This document shows, piece after piece, positions 13,501-62,032 of a stretch of DNA of 64,000 nt; positions within the stretch are counted from its first letter, which is position 1, and each line of letters begins with the position of its first letter. The DNA comes from Ctenosaura bakeri (Eukaryota; Chordata; Lepidosauria; Squamata; Iguanidae). Location of the stretch: assembly GCA_948474755.1 (NCBI GenBank), contig CAOLHI010001807.1:267524-331523 (forward strand), read 5' to 3'. Position numbers and translations under genes: made by a program. The notes beneath the pieces are model-generated. The model was not told the DNA's origin. It made no database searches and saw only the letters and a list, made by a program, of their open reading frames with translations.

Positions 13501-16500
13501 AAAACAGCTTCCACCCAATGGTCTAGTTGTCCCTCATACTCCTTAGAGGGCACAGGAACATTTCCAGGAAAAGCAATCTCCAGAAAAGTTTACTTTTCTT
13601 CTCAAGCTAATAGACAGCCTGTCTCAGGTATTTAAGAGAAGTGAAAATAGTTTTACAGCCTGCCGCATAAAACACAGACTAGGCATGGGCAGAACTAAAA
13701 CAGTCAGCCACTTAGTGTCAGTTTAATATGCAGATTCTTGCCAAGAATGTTGCACTAGGTAGACCTTGGTATTTTCCAGAATGTTAGTTTCAGTGCTTTG
13801 GAGCAAGAGACAACAGAATCACTTCACCCCTTAAAGAATTATCTAGAATGTCAGTTCTCAGGAGCAATAGAGTCAATACTTGGGAGCCACTTAACCCCAT
13901 AAAGATATGTCTTAACTGTTAAGAGCTGCTGAAAATGTACTCCTGCTTTGTTAAATCAAACATTTTGGCAGACTATGAAGTTCTTAATAAAATAAAATTA
14001 CACAAGACTGAAATAGGGCATTGTTTGTAGATTCTGAAAGCCTATGACAACACCTCACTTCTTCCAGAAAGTTTATGCTAGGACACACACGTCTATGTTG
14101 TAATATCTTAACACAATGCACATCTAAGTGATGCCCCAACCACAGATGGAAGAATCAAAGGATTCATTACCAAGTGGGTGTTAGTCCACTTTTCCAGAGT
14201 GGACTTGGATACCTTCTCTTCTAATTATGGACACAAAAGGACTATGCAACATCAAAAGATGCTAATGCTTCTTTTCTGCTATTCACACCTCTATAGCATT
14301 ATCTACAATGACAGAGATGCAAAATCTCTACTAAGATTCTGAAGTGTTTTGAATAGGGCCAGAACTAAGCATATAGTTAATTTGCCTCATGGGAGCAGTT
14401 TTAAGTTGTGCCTGAATTGAAACACATCACACACTATCTGCTGGGAATTCTTCAGAGGACCTGGTCTCTCTTAGCCAACTCCACTTGTGAAACTACAAAG
14501 TATTACTGTTCTGTTTCACCTGAAAAAACTGGGTTCTTCCATAGTCTCTCCATTCTTGATAGACTAGAAGTCAGTGTATTAGATCTGAGGAAAAGTAATC
14601 AGCCAAATCATTTCTGACTTTTACTCTGATACGTAACCTACCTCTCTACCCTTTGAGGATTCCTACTATGAGACCCTCAGTTGTAGAAACTTGCAGAAGT
14701 AGATGAGTAGGCCTGACTACTGAGCTATATATTCATTACATGACTTATGGTAGCTTCCTCATCTATCTGTTAAGTCTACCACAGAGAACTCTGGGCAAAG
14801 TTGCATGTGAGAAGTCATCAGCAAGCATTATGTCTGGCCTTTCAGCACTGTGAATGCCTAATAGATAGGTTTGGTTTAGTGAACCTAAAATTCACACAAC
14901 TGAAGTGCCACAAGAAGTCACTAAAGAGAGGATCAAATGCTTTAAAATTTTATAGAAATGTTACCTCTAAAGTGAAAAGTGTGACTTAATCTTTTTTCTT
15001 ATACATATATGCCTTTAAGAATGGGAGAGGGTTCCAGGTCCTGATGCACTTACTTGCCCTTTTTTCAGCTTGTGGATGGATGGTACACCGGTTAGTAAAA
15101 ACAAAAACCATTCCAATAAATGTATTCCAGATCAGTGGAAGTTTCCCTGCATAATTCCACTGCTTTAAAAAGAAAAAAAAAATGGAATATACTCAACCCC
15201 ACTTATACTTGGAATTACCTTTCTGGAGATTCATCCTGTTTTTTAAATCCAGGAGGAAGAGCAGGCCCAAAGAATCTATCATCATCATCTTCCTGGTATC
15301 TTCTCTGTTTCCTGAAATGTATGGCAAAGTTGCTGAGCATTTCCTGAACTCAGCATAGAAAATGGCCTTTCCTTGGTTCATAAGAATGGATCACATGTGG
15401 GAAGACAATATATATGCACATACTTATATTGTATGTGCATTTCTGCATGCATGTATTTGTTCATGCAACTATATGAAAGAATAAATAGGGTGACTTTGTG
15501 AGAGTGACAGAGAGAATGAATGGGACACAGAGAGTGAGCATGAGTGCATGTATGACGGGAGGCACGAACCAACATCTATTGGCAGGTAGCCCCCAATCTC
15601 CCAGTTCAAAGCCAACTGTCTAAAATCATGAGCAGGCCTCAAGAACTCCCTATGTACCTATCATTCTACACAGTGATTAAAAACTGTAGATGTTCTTCTA
15701 TTTTGGGAAATCACAATCATGCTGAATCCTCCATCTGTAATGAATTTTTTGGAAAATAACTAGCATTTGCCTGCACCAAATTCAAGACTGAAAGGACAAA
15801 CCTGTGCCATACTGATAGCCAGCAAACATTATGATTGCATGTCAAAAGATCACTTGAAGTTGAAAGGAACTACACATATTATTATCAAACGTACAACCTT
15901 TGATCCCAAGGTAACTTAACCTAAGAAAGTTCACAGATTAAAAGTTTCCCATCCCCTTGCAATATTGGGAAAAACCTTTCCCCTGAGGAAGCAGGGAACT
16001 GACTCAAATTAGGTGAACTGTTACTTGATGTTGAGCAACTCCTTCTATCCCACTTTAGTCCTGAATTTCATCCCACCTCATTCCAAAAGGGATCCCACAC
16101 TTTTTTCCAAAAGGTGTATAATTCTTTGTAATTCTAACATCTCCCCATCAAACTTCAAAGCACAGCTCAATCCTATGCATGCTCCAGTATAAAACTCCCC
16201 ATCCTCTGCAAGGCAGTGCTCAGTTCCATGCAATAGTTTCAGAGGTTAAATAACTTATCTCTGATCACAACAGCCTTTAAATAATCTCTTATCTCTCACT
16301 GCAGCTGAGAAGTAACAGAAGAGACTATTTGCTGCTCAAAATTCTCCATTCTTACCATGGGAATTGGTCTTTGCTTAGCGTGTTACGATCCACAAGGGAT
16401 CCATGGTACTCACAGTGGGATACATCAATATCTCACCTAGGTGCCCCAGATACACCAGCTTTTTGTGTCCAGCATTTCTTTTTTTGAAAGAGAATTAGAA

Positions 16501-19500
16501 AGGCAGGCAGAGGTCAGATACAAAGGATAACAAAGTTGTTTTACCTTTAACAGTATGCAGATGTGGGAACTGTACAACTCTTAGAGGTACATGAGCCCCA
16601 TCCTGTTACATCTGCCCACATTTCAGAGAAAAGAAAGATGGATATATGTGTATTTAAGAAATAGTAGCAAGGTCTACAGGAAAGGTTAAGGTCAAGGTAG
16701 ATGCTAGGTCTGAAAACCATCAGGAAAATACTGCTGAAAATATTCTGACATTTTTTGCTAAATCCTGCCAGTAGACACATACTGTCAAGATTCAAAACCG
16801 CATTTGCTTTCTTTAACTGTTTTGTAACCATCAGTGTGAAACCAGAGCGGTCAAAGCTCAATGGTAAAGCCTAGACGGGCATGAGGAACCTCTGGCTCTT
16901 CATGTGCTTGGAACAGTAACTTCATAAATTCCTTACCACAGCCATGCTGGTTGGGGCTTCTGGAACTGAAGTCCAAAACACCCAGAGAGACAAAGTTTCC
17001 TCATGTTTTCCATACAGAATGTCAACCTCTGCTAAAAGGACAGGAAGAGACCTTTGCATGAGACCTTGGAGAATGATTGTCCGTGAGAGAATATATGGCT
17101 GGGTTGACTATCATCTGATAAGGCAGTTTCATATATTTATACCAAAGAACTAACCTGGGTGTTGGACTTGAATCTTCATCATCTTCAGAATTTGAAACCA
17201 CTTCTCCATGCACGTGACTGGAGTCACTCTCCTGGTCAGAACCATGTATTTCTTGGTTACTTTTGTAACCAGGAGGTAATGCTGGCCCTGCAGCTAAACA
17301 AAGCTCAAATTTACTGAACGTTTCTTGGAAATAAATTTTTATCATTTGTGTCTACATTAAATTATACAAATATTAATTCTTAGGAGTGAGAATGAATTTG
17401 AAACACAGAACTCATTCAAAATAGCTGTGACCAACAGCTTGCTTTAAGAAGTTACAGCAAGGAAACATGAATTATTTTTATATGTTAAGTTAACTTATAG
17501 CAGAGCTGAAGCAAAATCTAGTACAAATATGGATCTCAAATAAATATCTCTATCAGAGAAAATAAAAAAATCACAAACTTTATCATGTACAGCATATAGT
17601 TTCTGGACAACTACTTTAAAGTAGTTAGTTTCTTACTTTCATCTACAATTTAAGTGTTCCACAAGAGATACATCTATAATGATCATATCACATGAAAAGA
17701 AATATTATCTACAACTTGGCTCTTAGAATCAGATGCATGTATAACACTGAAGAAAACTACTGTAAAAGGATCTCAAGCAACATGCTTCAAATGGAATATC
17801 TAATAATTGATGACAACATTAGAAGACCAACTATCATTTTGAGAGAAAATCCTCTCCACAAAAGACATGAGTCAAGTAGCAACTAACAACACATTCTATT
17901 TGTGATAAATATCCATCCAGCATCTCCTAATTACCATTAGAGGAAACTATCCATTGCTAATAAATTTAGAAAATCTAGCTGAACCATTAGCAAGCTTTCA
18001 TTTATAGTCAGTCAAGATTTTACTGTAATTAGTAAACAGCCACTGTAGAGATATATGACAAAAATCATCTTTGGCCTTTGCATTCCTGGCCAAAACCAGA
18101 TACATGACTGTTACAATCACCCAATAAAAAGCAGTTTTTCCAGGGATGACCACCCTGACATTCTAGGCCTTCAGTTATAGCTTTCTGTAAGCCATGATAT
18201 CTACGGAGGTTGTTAGTAAAAGGTGTCCTGAAATCACCAGTCAGCAATCCAAGATTGCACCCTTGTGACTCAAAGCATTGTATCATCCGTTAAAACCTTA
18301 TGCAGACTGTCACTTTTGGAAGCACAGTGACTAGTACAACTTACTATATTAAACAACACATCACCTGCTGGTCCTGCAATCTTCTATGTGACTGAACATA
18401 GGCATACAGGATGTCATCTGCAGTACCTGTGCAAAACCACCACAGACCTGCACACATGCATCAGGAACCCTAAGTCTGGTACGCTAATCAGGAAGCTACA
18501 GCAACCAAAGACCAGACATTTCAACTTGGAACATCATAGCCTCTCCATTTTCTCCCTGATATGCCATCTCATTAAGACATTTTGGACAAAAGGGAGAATG
18601 TATAGATTTATAGGATAAAAGCTCTAACACCACATACCCTCAATCCACTAAGATGATGCAAACTACTATACAGCTCATTGAATCTCTGGCAACTGAAGAC
18701 AGAAGCCAAAATGTGTTGCTCTTGATATATACTTTTAAATTCTGGTTGTTAATTGCTTCAATAGATACATAAATATCACTTTCATATATGGATATAGCTT
18801 ACAATCCTAAGTGCAATTACTCAAGAGTAAGTTACACTGTGTCCAACAGGACTTACATACACATAACTGTATAAAGGATTGTGTAATTTCTGTCATGCAT
18901 ATTGATACTTTTATTGAAATAACAGGAAATAAACTTTTTGGTCATCCTAACAAAAGCAATCTGGATGAGCCCAGTGACATGTTGTTTTCTGAGTGCTTTT
19001 TCTTTTCTTTTTTGATCACATAAGAAACAATCCCTTCTGTGACCTGTAAAATCCAATCGTACGTACTGCTGCTCAAACATGTGTTTATCACCTAAGTGAG
19101 AACTAGTATGATCAATACAGTCCCAGGTAACTAGTTATTAGGAGGAACCAAAGAACCCTGGTGGCGCAGTGGTTAAATGCCAGTACTGCAAGCCACAAGG
19201 TTGTGAGTTCGATCCTGCCGGGCTCCAAGGTTGACTCAGCCTTCCATCCTTTCGCAGGTCGGTAAAATGGGTACCCAGCTTGTTGGGGGCATGTATAGAA
19301 AATGTTTCGAAATACATGCTATTTGTAAGTTGTTCGCCGCCTCGATCCATATGGAGAGGCGGGATACAAATAAATAATAAAAAAAAACACACAATATAGT
19401 GAACATCATTTTGGATTGAAGGTTACATTTTTTATTTCTGAATTCTGTGCTGGGAGAAAGGTGGGATATAGTTTGATTAAACAAGATAAATAAAAATATT

Positions 19501-20345
19501 TCTGCTATAGATCTGAAAAAGAGATTTGGTAAAAACAAAAGCTTCCTCCGTACTTTACAACATTTGAAGTTGTCCCAGGCCGTTTCCACACTAGAATGTT
19601 ATAGCGCTGTTATTCCACTCTCAACCTCCTATGGAATCCTGGGGTCTGCAGTTTGGGGGCGAGCTTTGAGGAAACCTCTGAGGCCCCTCCCTAAACTGCA
19701 AGCCCCAGGATTCCATAGGAGGTTGAAAGTGGAATAATAGCGCTATAACACTCTAGTGCGGAAACCAATACAGGTCGCCTTTTCTGCACTGGCCTGTTAT
19801 AGCGCGGTGATTCCACTTTCAACATCCTCTGGAACCCTGGGGTTTGCGGTTTCGGAGGGGCCGGCCGGCCCCTCCCGAAACGGCAAACCCCAGGGTTCCA
19901 GAGGATGTTGAAAGTGGAATCATCGCGCTATAACAGGCCAGTGCGGAAAAGGCCAGGTATCCTGTTTCTGTTGCGGATTTTTCTTCTCAGTGAACCAGCA
20001 CCACCACCTCCAAATGAAATACGAAGCTGTCATTTCAGGGCCCGCTTCAGAACTCTTTCTCTGCCTCCACGGTCCAAAACCTCCAGCTCATCCGGGCTTC
20101 TCCCAACTTAATGCGTCAGTACATCCGAGCGCGACAGATACAAAGCAAAGCTCGTTGCGACGGGGCGTCGACGTCAGAGACCAACCCCCGCTTCCCACTC
20201 CCAGCGGCCGAGGGCCCTCCTTCGACCGCCCACCGCACCTGCCGGCGGCCTCACCCTGGCCGAGGTCTCCATCCGGGTCCGCTTCGGCGGCGGAGCGGGC
20301 GAAGTGCGGAGGCAAGGCGGGCCCGATCAGGTCTCGCGACGCCAT
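4361..20345 (-). CDS. GPALPP1: GPALPP motif-containing protein 1, 8 coding exons
   Basis: The coding exons on the minus strand are 20255-20345, 17155-17293, 15219-15311, 8085-8166, 6738-6869, 6427-6591, 5655-5753 and 4361-4579. They sum to 1020 nt, or 339 residues plus stop, close to the human length of 340. The name-giving GPALPP motif occurs four times: DLIGPALPP, AGPALPP, FGPALPP and IIGPALPP, one in each of exons 1-4. IGPMPAK follows in exon 5. Acidic serine-rich linkers separate the motifs. The conserved C-terminal half (DUF3752 region) contains RESWMTDLPPELKSFGLGPR and DRSIWTDTPADRE and ends FSHGKCNMFL. All introns are GT-AG and the phases agree (1,2,2,0,0,0,0). The molecular function is poorly known; a nuclear role is inferred from its charged, low-complexity composition. 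It shares a divergent promoter with NUFIP1. Nothing in the frame is broken. Confidence 0.95.
4580..5654 (-). other. GPALPP1: GPALPP1 intron 7
   Basis: GTACGT donor and TTATCCAG acceptor on the minus strand. Nothing else recognisable is present. Confidence 0.8.
5655..5753 (-). CDS. GPALPP1: GPALPP1 exon 7
   Basis: Encodes 33 residues, ELKDVKKSVSKDD through LVEQLSSYN, phase 0 at both ends. The donor is AAT|GTACGT. A second GT 4 nt downstream would shift the frame, so the upstream GT is chosen. Confidence 0.93.
5754..6426 (-). other. GPALPP1: GPALPP1 intron 6
   Basis: GT-AG intron with a short AAAG run near 6093-6110. No mobile element recognised. Confidence 0.8.
6427..6591 (-). CDS. GPALPP1: GPALPP1 exon 6
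   Basis: Encodes 55 residues in phase 0, including the family signature ESWMTDLPPELKSFGLGPR and RSIWTDTPADREKRAN. Acceptor GCTTACAG, donor AAT|GTAAGG. Confidence 0.95.
6738..6869 (-). CDS. GPALPP1: GPALPP1 exon 5
   Basis: Encodes 44 residues: an acidic start DTDSEDEEA, the degenerate motif MIGPMPAK, then a helical stretch ECRAQRMKDKLLGQDN. Phase 0 at both ends. Acceptor AATTAAG, donor AAT|GTAAG. Confidence 0.93.
6870..8084 (-). other. GPALPP1: GPALPP1 intron 4
   Basis: GT-AG intron, AT-rich, with a short palindrome (ATATATATGTTGG) near 8001-8015. No coding sequence or mobile element recognised. Confidence 0.75.
8085..8166 (-). CDS. GPALPP1: GPALPP1 exon 4
   Basis: Enters in phase 2 and leaves in phase 0. 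It encodes the fourth GPALPP motif (IIGPALPPDF), followed by EKLSEEAEENRSYRAQ. Donor CAG|GTAT. Confidence 0.93.
8190..9150 (-). mobile_element. Degraded L1-type LINE ORF2 fragment
   Basis: On the minus strand, broken reading frames give reverse-transcriptase fragments: LKEGKILSRWGKAQIT near 8530-8570, then YVHMGQLSFIPNRQLPDTV and SLYLLKEFDRVKG near 8225-8420, as in the L1 fingers and palm region. Several stops and shifts are present, and both ends are missing. It lies in GPALPP1 intron 3, in the same orientation as the gene. Confidence 0.65.
9430..9950. mobile_element. Foldback and pyrimidine-rich repeat unit
   Basis: GCCTGAGCCATATTTTAAAC at about 9530-9550 is inverted as GTTTAAAATCTGGCTGAGGC at 9663-9683. 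A partial direct copy (GGAAGGGGTTTGAAAATTG) follows near 9785. The right end, 9895-9945, matches the right end of the 2478-3367 element. The arms are CT-rich and GA-rich respectively, so ORFs here are composition artefacts. Confidence 0.4.
15219..15311 (-). CDS. GPALPP1: GPALPP1 exon 3
   Basis: Phase 2 at both ends. Encodes KQRRYQEDDDD, then the third motif FFGPALPPGFKKQDESPER. Acceptor ATTTCAG, donor AAAG|GTAATT. Confidence 0.93.
15312..17154 (-). other. GPALPP1: GPALPP1 intron 2
   Basis: GT-AG intron. No coding exon or named repeat was recognised in it. Confidence 0.75.
17155..17293 (-). CDS. GPALPP1: GPALPP1 exon 2
   Basis: Enters in phase 1 after TTTAG with the second motif (AGPALPPGYK) and continues as an acidic serine-rich linker (NSEDDEDSSPTP). 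It exits in phase 2 at CCCAG|GTTAG. A CTGCAG acceptor 6 nt inside would also keep the frame. Confidence 0.9.
19146..19388 (+). mobile_element. tRNA-derived SINE
   Basis: The head has an A box (TGGCGCAGTGGTTAAATGCC) and a B box (GGTTGTGAGTTCGATCC), the internal RNA polymerase III promoter of tRNA. The body includes CCATCCTTTCGCAGGTCGG and GGTAAAATGGGTACCCAGC. The tail GAGGCGGGATACAAATAAAT runs into an A-rich end. The copy appears nearly full length. It lacks a tRNA cloverleaf and is not a tRNA gene. Confidence 0.85.
19579..19766. mobile_element. Foldback MITE, copy A
   Basis: A long palindrome. CGTTTCCACACTAGAATG, TTATAGCGCT and CAACCTCCTATGGAATCC on the left arm are mirrored by GGATTCCATAGGAGGTTG, AGCGCTATAA and CTAGTGCGGAAAC on the right arm. 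A short GC-rich loop lies between. It is in GPALPP1 intron 1. Confidence 0.85.
19777..19953. mobile_element. Foldback MITE, copy B
   Basis: Near-perfect palindrome. The arms carry CCTGTTATAGCGCG, CACTTTCAACATCCTCTGG and AACCCTGGGGTTTGC, mirrored around GGGGCCGGCCGGCCCC. It is about 10 bp from copy A and belongs to the same family. Confidence 0.9.
20255..20345 (-). CDS. GPALPP1: GPALPP1 exon 1 (start codon)
   Basis: Starts MASRDLIGPALPPHF at 20345 in a good initiation context (G at -3, G at +4). It ends in phase 1 at the donor G|GTGAGG. A second GT 17 nt further on (GGCAG|GTGCGG) would give phase 2, which does not fit exon 2. Confidence 0.92.
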
Positions 20346-20643
20346 GGCGCGAGGAAGGGCGCGCGGGGAAAAGCAGCGCCCGACAGGGGGGACGGGCGCC
20401 TGCGCATAGCCGCGACCCACTGAGCTTCTGCTTCTTTCCCTGCCTCGCTTCCGCTCCAGCTGTTTCCTCTCCCTTTGCTTCCTCTGCTTCCGGCGCTCAC
20501 CAATTGCGTCATCGCGTCTGGGCGGAACTCCGCGGAGTGTGCCCACAGCTATTGGCGGGCGATGCGAGAGACGTCAGTGGGCCGAGGACGGGCGAGGGGG
20601 AAGAGCGCGCGGGTGGGCGCACGTGCTCCGTTTCACCGAAGCC

Positions 20644-58669
<38,026 letters not shown>

Positions 58670-58960
58670 CTTTTTTGCAATAATTAGAAGTTTGATGGTC
58701 TGCTTCAGGATTATGTTGAAAATAACCAGAGTGCACGTGGCATCATAAGAATTTGTCTAAACAATAGCAGCCGTACTGATGGAAACTTAGCATCCACTTT
58801 GCCCCTGTTTTGATTTTAAAATATTTTTTCTTGATGGTTTTATTTTTGCATTTCTTGATTTGAATAGAAATTGTATTAAAGTTACTTTATTTAATAAAGT
58901 TTATTTTAGCTTTTTTAACAAATGAAAATGTTTGTAATAAATACAGCAGTAACACTAATT
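58670..58960 (+). other. NUFIP1: NUFIP1 3' UTR
   Basis: AT-rich sequence after the stop, with ATTAAA at 58875-58880 and AATAAA at 58893-58898 and 58936-58941. The most likely cleavage is within about 20-30 bp after one of these. Confidence 0.7.
58893..58941 (+). terminator. NUFIP1: NUFIP1 polyadenylation signals
   Basis: Two AATAAA hexamers (58893-58898 and 58936-58941), 224 and 267 bp after the stop codon, preceded by ATTAAA at 58875. T-rich and GT-containing sequence follows. Confidence 0.7.
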
Positions 58961-59514
58961 GTGTCCAAAAAAAAGGAAGTAATTTACTTAATATTTTATC
59001 AAAATATTTATATCTTGTCCTGTATCCAAAGATCTCAGGGAGGTTTACAGTAAGAGGAAGATGAACCTTTCTCTGCCTTTCCATCCTTTGGTCCATTTCC
59101 TCAGGCATTTTGGGATCAGTCCAGTTCACTACTAGTATCATAGCCAAGCCAGGAGAGATGGTAGTGAGGTAGATAAACTGTGGAGGGATGATCCAAGGGA
59201 ATATTGCATCCTCCTTTGTTCTGCAGCCTTTGTGGCATTGAAATTAAACCTTAGTCCTCCTGCCCACTTCATAGGCAAATGCGACATGCAGTCATCTCTA
59301 ATATGATTGTTAGAACAATTAATTTCTAAATCATTTGCAAGCAGCACTAGTACTAAAAATTAATAGGAACAGGAGAAAAATAAGAAATCAAACCTTTAAA
59401 ACAAGGCTTTAAAACAGTCTAGTTCTTGGAAGGAAATGTCTTAAGCCCTCCAGATACTGCTGACCTGCAGCTCCCATCAGCCCAAGACAGTATAGGCAAC
59501 CGTGAGGGATGATG

Positions 59515-59692
59515 GTGGTTGTTTTATGTCTTCAAGTTTACTGCCTTATGTTGACCATATAATTGAGTTTTCTTGGTGGAGAGTTATTCAAAGGAGGTTT
59601 GCTATTGCCTTCTTCTAAGGCTGAGAGAGAACAGACTTACCTAGGGTCCTACTCCAATACTCAAATCACTACACTTCACTGGTAGTTTAGCA
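59515..59692 (-). mobile_element. SINE copy, minus strand
   Basis: TTTATGTCTTCAAGTTTACT, CTTATGTTGACCATATAATT, GAGTTTTCTTGGTGG, CAAAGGAGGTTTGCTATTGC and GGCTGAGAGAGAACAGACTT, then ACTCAAATCACTACACTTCA. This copy has both the SINE end (TCAAGT...ACTTATG type) and a worn tRNA-like head. Confidence 0.7.
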
Positions 59693-61782
59693 ACATCTAG
59701 GGCTGTGTCTCCATTACCAGAATGAGAAAACATTTTTCCCAGTTAAACCAAACTGAGTTCAGTTATTTTATTTTTATTGTCTGTCTGCTCCTGGACGTAT
59801 TAAGAAATATAAGGGAAAATTTTCGTCAGAGATAAGCAGTACATAATGTTTAACTGCTTAGATGGTAAGTTTTTGGTACCAAAAATATCTCCTGCTTGTC
59901 TCATGTTCTCATTTATATCCTTCAATTGTAGTAGATTAACACCTGGTAAAGTATTTTCTACATTAATTGTCCCTTTAGCTTTTAAAAGACAGAAACTTCA
60001 AATTGGATTTTTAATAATACATGGAAGCTGCCTGTAATTGCCATGACTCATTGTCTATTTGACCTGGTTTGACCTTGACATCTGATTTTCATTCCAATTA
60101 AGGCAGTCCCTGAAATGGCACAGCCCCTTGAAAGATGCAGCCATGAGAAGGCTGCTCCCTGTGACAGGCCCCCCGTTGTTCCGCCAGCTTTCACAATACG
60201 CTGGCAAGCAATAAAGAGCAAAGAAACTTACCGGAATGGAATGGACCGTTGTTCACATAAATGGTATGTTTGCCACACAGAGTGACATGTTTGAGGTTTT
60301 CTTATATGGCTGTTGCGCTACTGGTTACATCTGTGAATTAAATGTATGTGATTGTTTTGGTATGTCATTTAAGACAGAAGAGTCTCTGTAGAAAACAAAT
60401 GGACCCAGTTCTTTAATGCACTTCATAATCGGATCCAAAGGGCAAGACATACAGCTTCAAATATTGCACATCGCTGTATATTTGCACAGATGTGCTTTTA
60501 TTTCTGCCCTTCTTCCACTGTAAAGAGAAACATACTTTAAAGCAGTGGTGGCCAATACATGGCCCCTCTGAGTAAAAAAAATGTGTGTCCCAAAATTCCC
60601 CCAAATGTTCTCTAGGAGGCATGGGGATCATTTTTTCCAAGCTAGTAATAAAGAGTCAATGCATTTAGCATTGTTAATTCTTAATAAGTTTTAAAAAAAT
60701 CCAATTGCACATATATTTGAAGAAGAAAAAAATAAACTATTAAGTTTATGTTAAATCCTCATTCAAATGCATGCACTAAGGCCTAAGCAGAATGAAGTTG
60801 TAAAATTGCTGTCCATCATTTTATTCACCAACCCCTTGTTCCTCTTTTGTGCGTGGAAGAGAACAAATCAGCTCCGTTTCTCATTGACCCTGCTGGAAGC
60901 CTTTCTCTTGCTTTCCCTTCGTCTTTAGAATACAGTAGTTTAGTGGGACAGATGAGGACTCTGTATGTAGTGTCCAGTATATGACACTAGGTGACTATCA
61001 TTGCAAAGATGACCACTTCATTCCATGCATAACTAGTTGGTTTAACTAAACTATTGTGCTCTTATCATTAAATAAAAAAGACTCCAATAGCCACTTGTAT
61101 TTATTGAGTGATGGTGGAATTAGAAAGGCACATGCATATATAATTTTGAAGTCTATAAGTCTGTAGAGTTTTTTAATCTCCCTTAGAGAGACAGATATAT
61201 TTGCAATTATTACTGCATTTAAATCCTACTTAAATTGCCTTGTGAGAGAAAAATACTTTGGAGAAAACTATTTATATATTTTTTAAAAAATTATACTCCA
61301 ACTTTCCTCCTGTGAGCTCAAGGTGGTGCGCTATCTTTCTGACATTTTATCTTCTCAACAACCCTGTGAAGTAGTGCAAGCTAAAAGGCAGTGAATGGCC
61401 AAAGGTTGCTCACAACTTTAACGGCTCTGTGGGAGCTTGAACCTGGTTCTTCCAAGTGCTAGTCCAACAGTCTAATAACATTTTTATTTTACATCAAATA
61501 AGCCCATTTCAAAATTAAATTCAGAACCATCTGTTTTATGTTTGAGGTGATCTTACCAATATCTGTTTTGCTCGGTAACTAAAATTAGATCTTAATAGGC
61601 GCATACAAGTACATCACAATGAAGAGTAATCTCAATGCTGGCAAAACCTGAGGCATCCTTGTATTTACAGAACAGAAATGTAATGACTTAGAATGTTTGA
61701 CTAGATATGCCTTGGAGATTATGATTTGAATCTCATTATTAGTCCCAGCTCCGATAGACCCATTGTGTCAATGGAAGTTACA

Positions 61783-61915
61783 TAAGGTAGAATCGTCAGA
61801 GTTGGAAAGGACTGCAAGGACCATTTGGTTCAAATCCCTGCTATGCTGGAATACACAACTAAAGCACTCCCGGAAGACAACCATGCAACTTCTCTTTAAA
61901 GATCTCCAAGGTGAA
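61783..61915 (-). mobile_element. CR1 LINE 3' terminal fragment, minus strand
   Basis: GTAGAATCGTCAGAGTTGGA, GGACTGCAAGGACCATTTGG, CAAATCCCTGCTATGCTGGA and AACTAAAGCACTCCCGGAAG parallel the CR1 end at 34454-34570 (GAATCATAGAGCTGGAAGAG, CATGCAGGAACACACATC) with more divergence. Confidence 0.75.
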
Positions 61916-61992
61916 CTTCGATTTACCATTCAAGAATTGATTAAATGAGTCTATTCTAAGTGACCAAAATGTTTATAAACTAAAAGAGGAAG

Positions 61993-62031
<39 letters not shown>
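61993..62031. repeat. (GTT)n microsatellite
   Basis: About 13 perfect GTT units within AGGAAGTTGTTG...TTGTAAGAG. Confidence 0.95.

Positions 62032-62032
<1 letters not shown>

Larger units (their letters stand above)
8167..15218 (-). other. GPALPP1: GPALPP1 intron 3
   Basis: This 7.05-kb intron contains an old L1 fragment (8190-9150) and a foldback or tandem unit (9430-9950). From 9951 to 15218 I see no coding exon and no element I can name. The many short ORFs there have no family resemblance. Confidence 0.8.
17294..20254 (-). other. GPALPP1: GPALPP1 intron 1
   Basis: GT-AG intron. It holds a tRNA-headed SINE (19146-19388) and two long foldback elements (19579-19766 and 19777-19953) close to the promoter. 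17300-19140 shows nothing recognisable. Confidence 0.8.

Noticed and set aside
19150..19220. tRNA gene
   Set aside because: A and B boxes are present but no cloverleaf can be formed; the sequence continues as a SINE with an A-rich tail.
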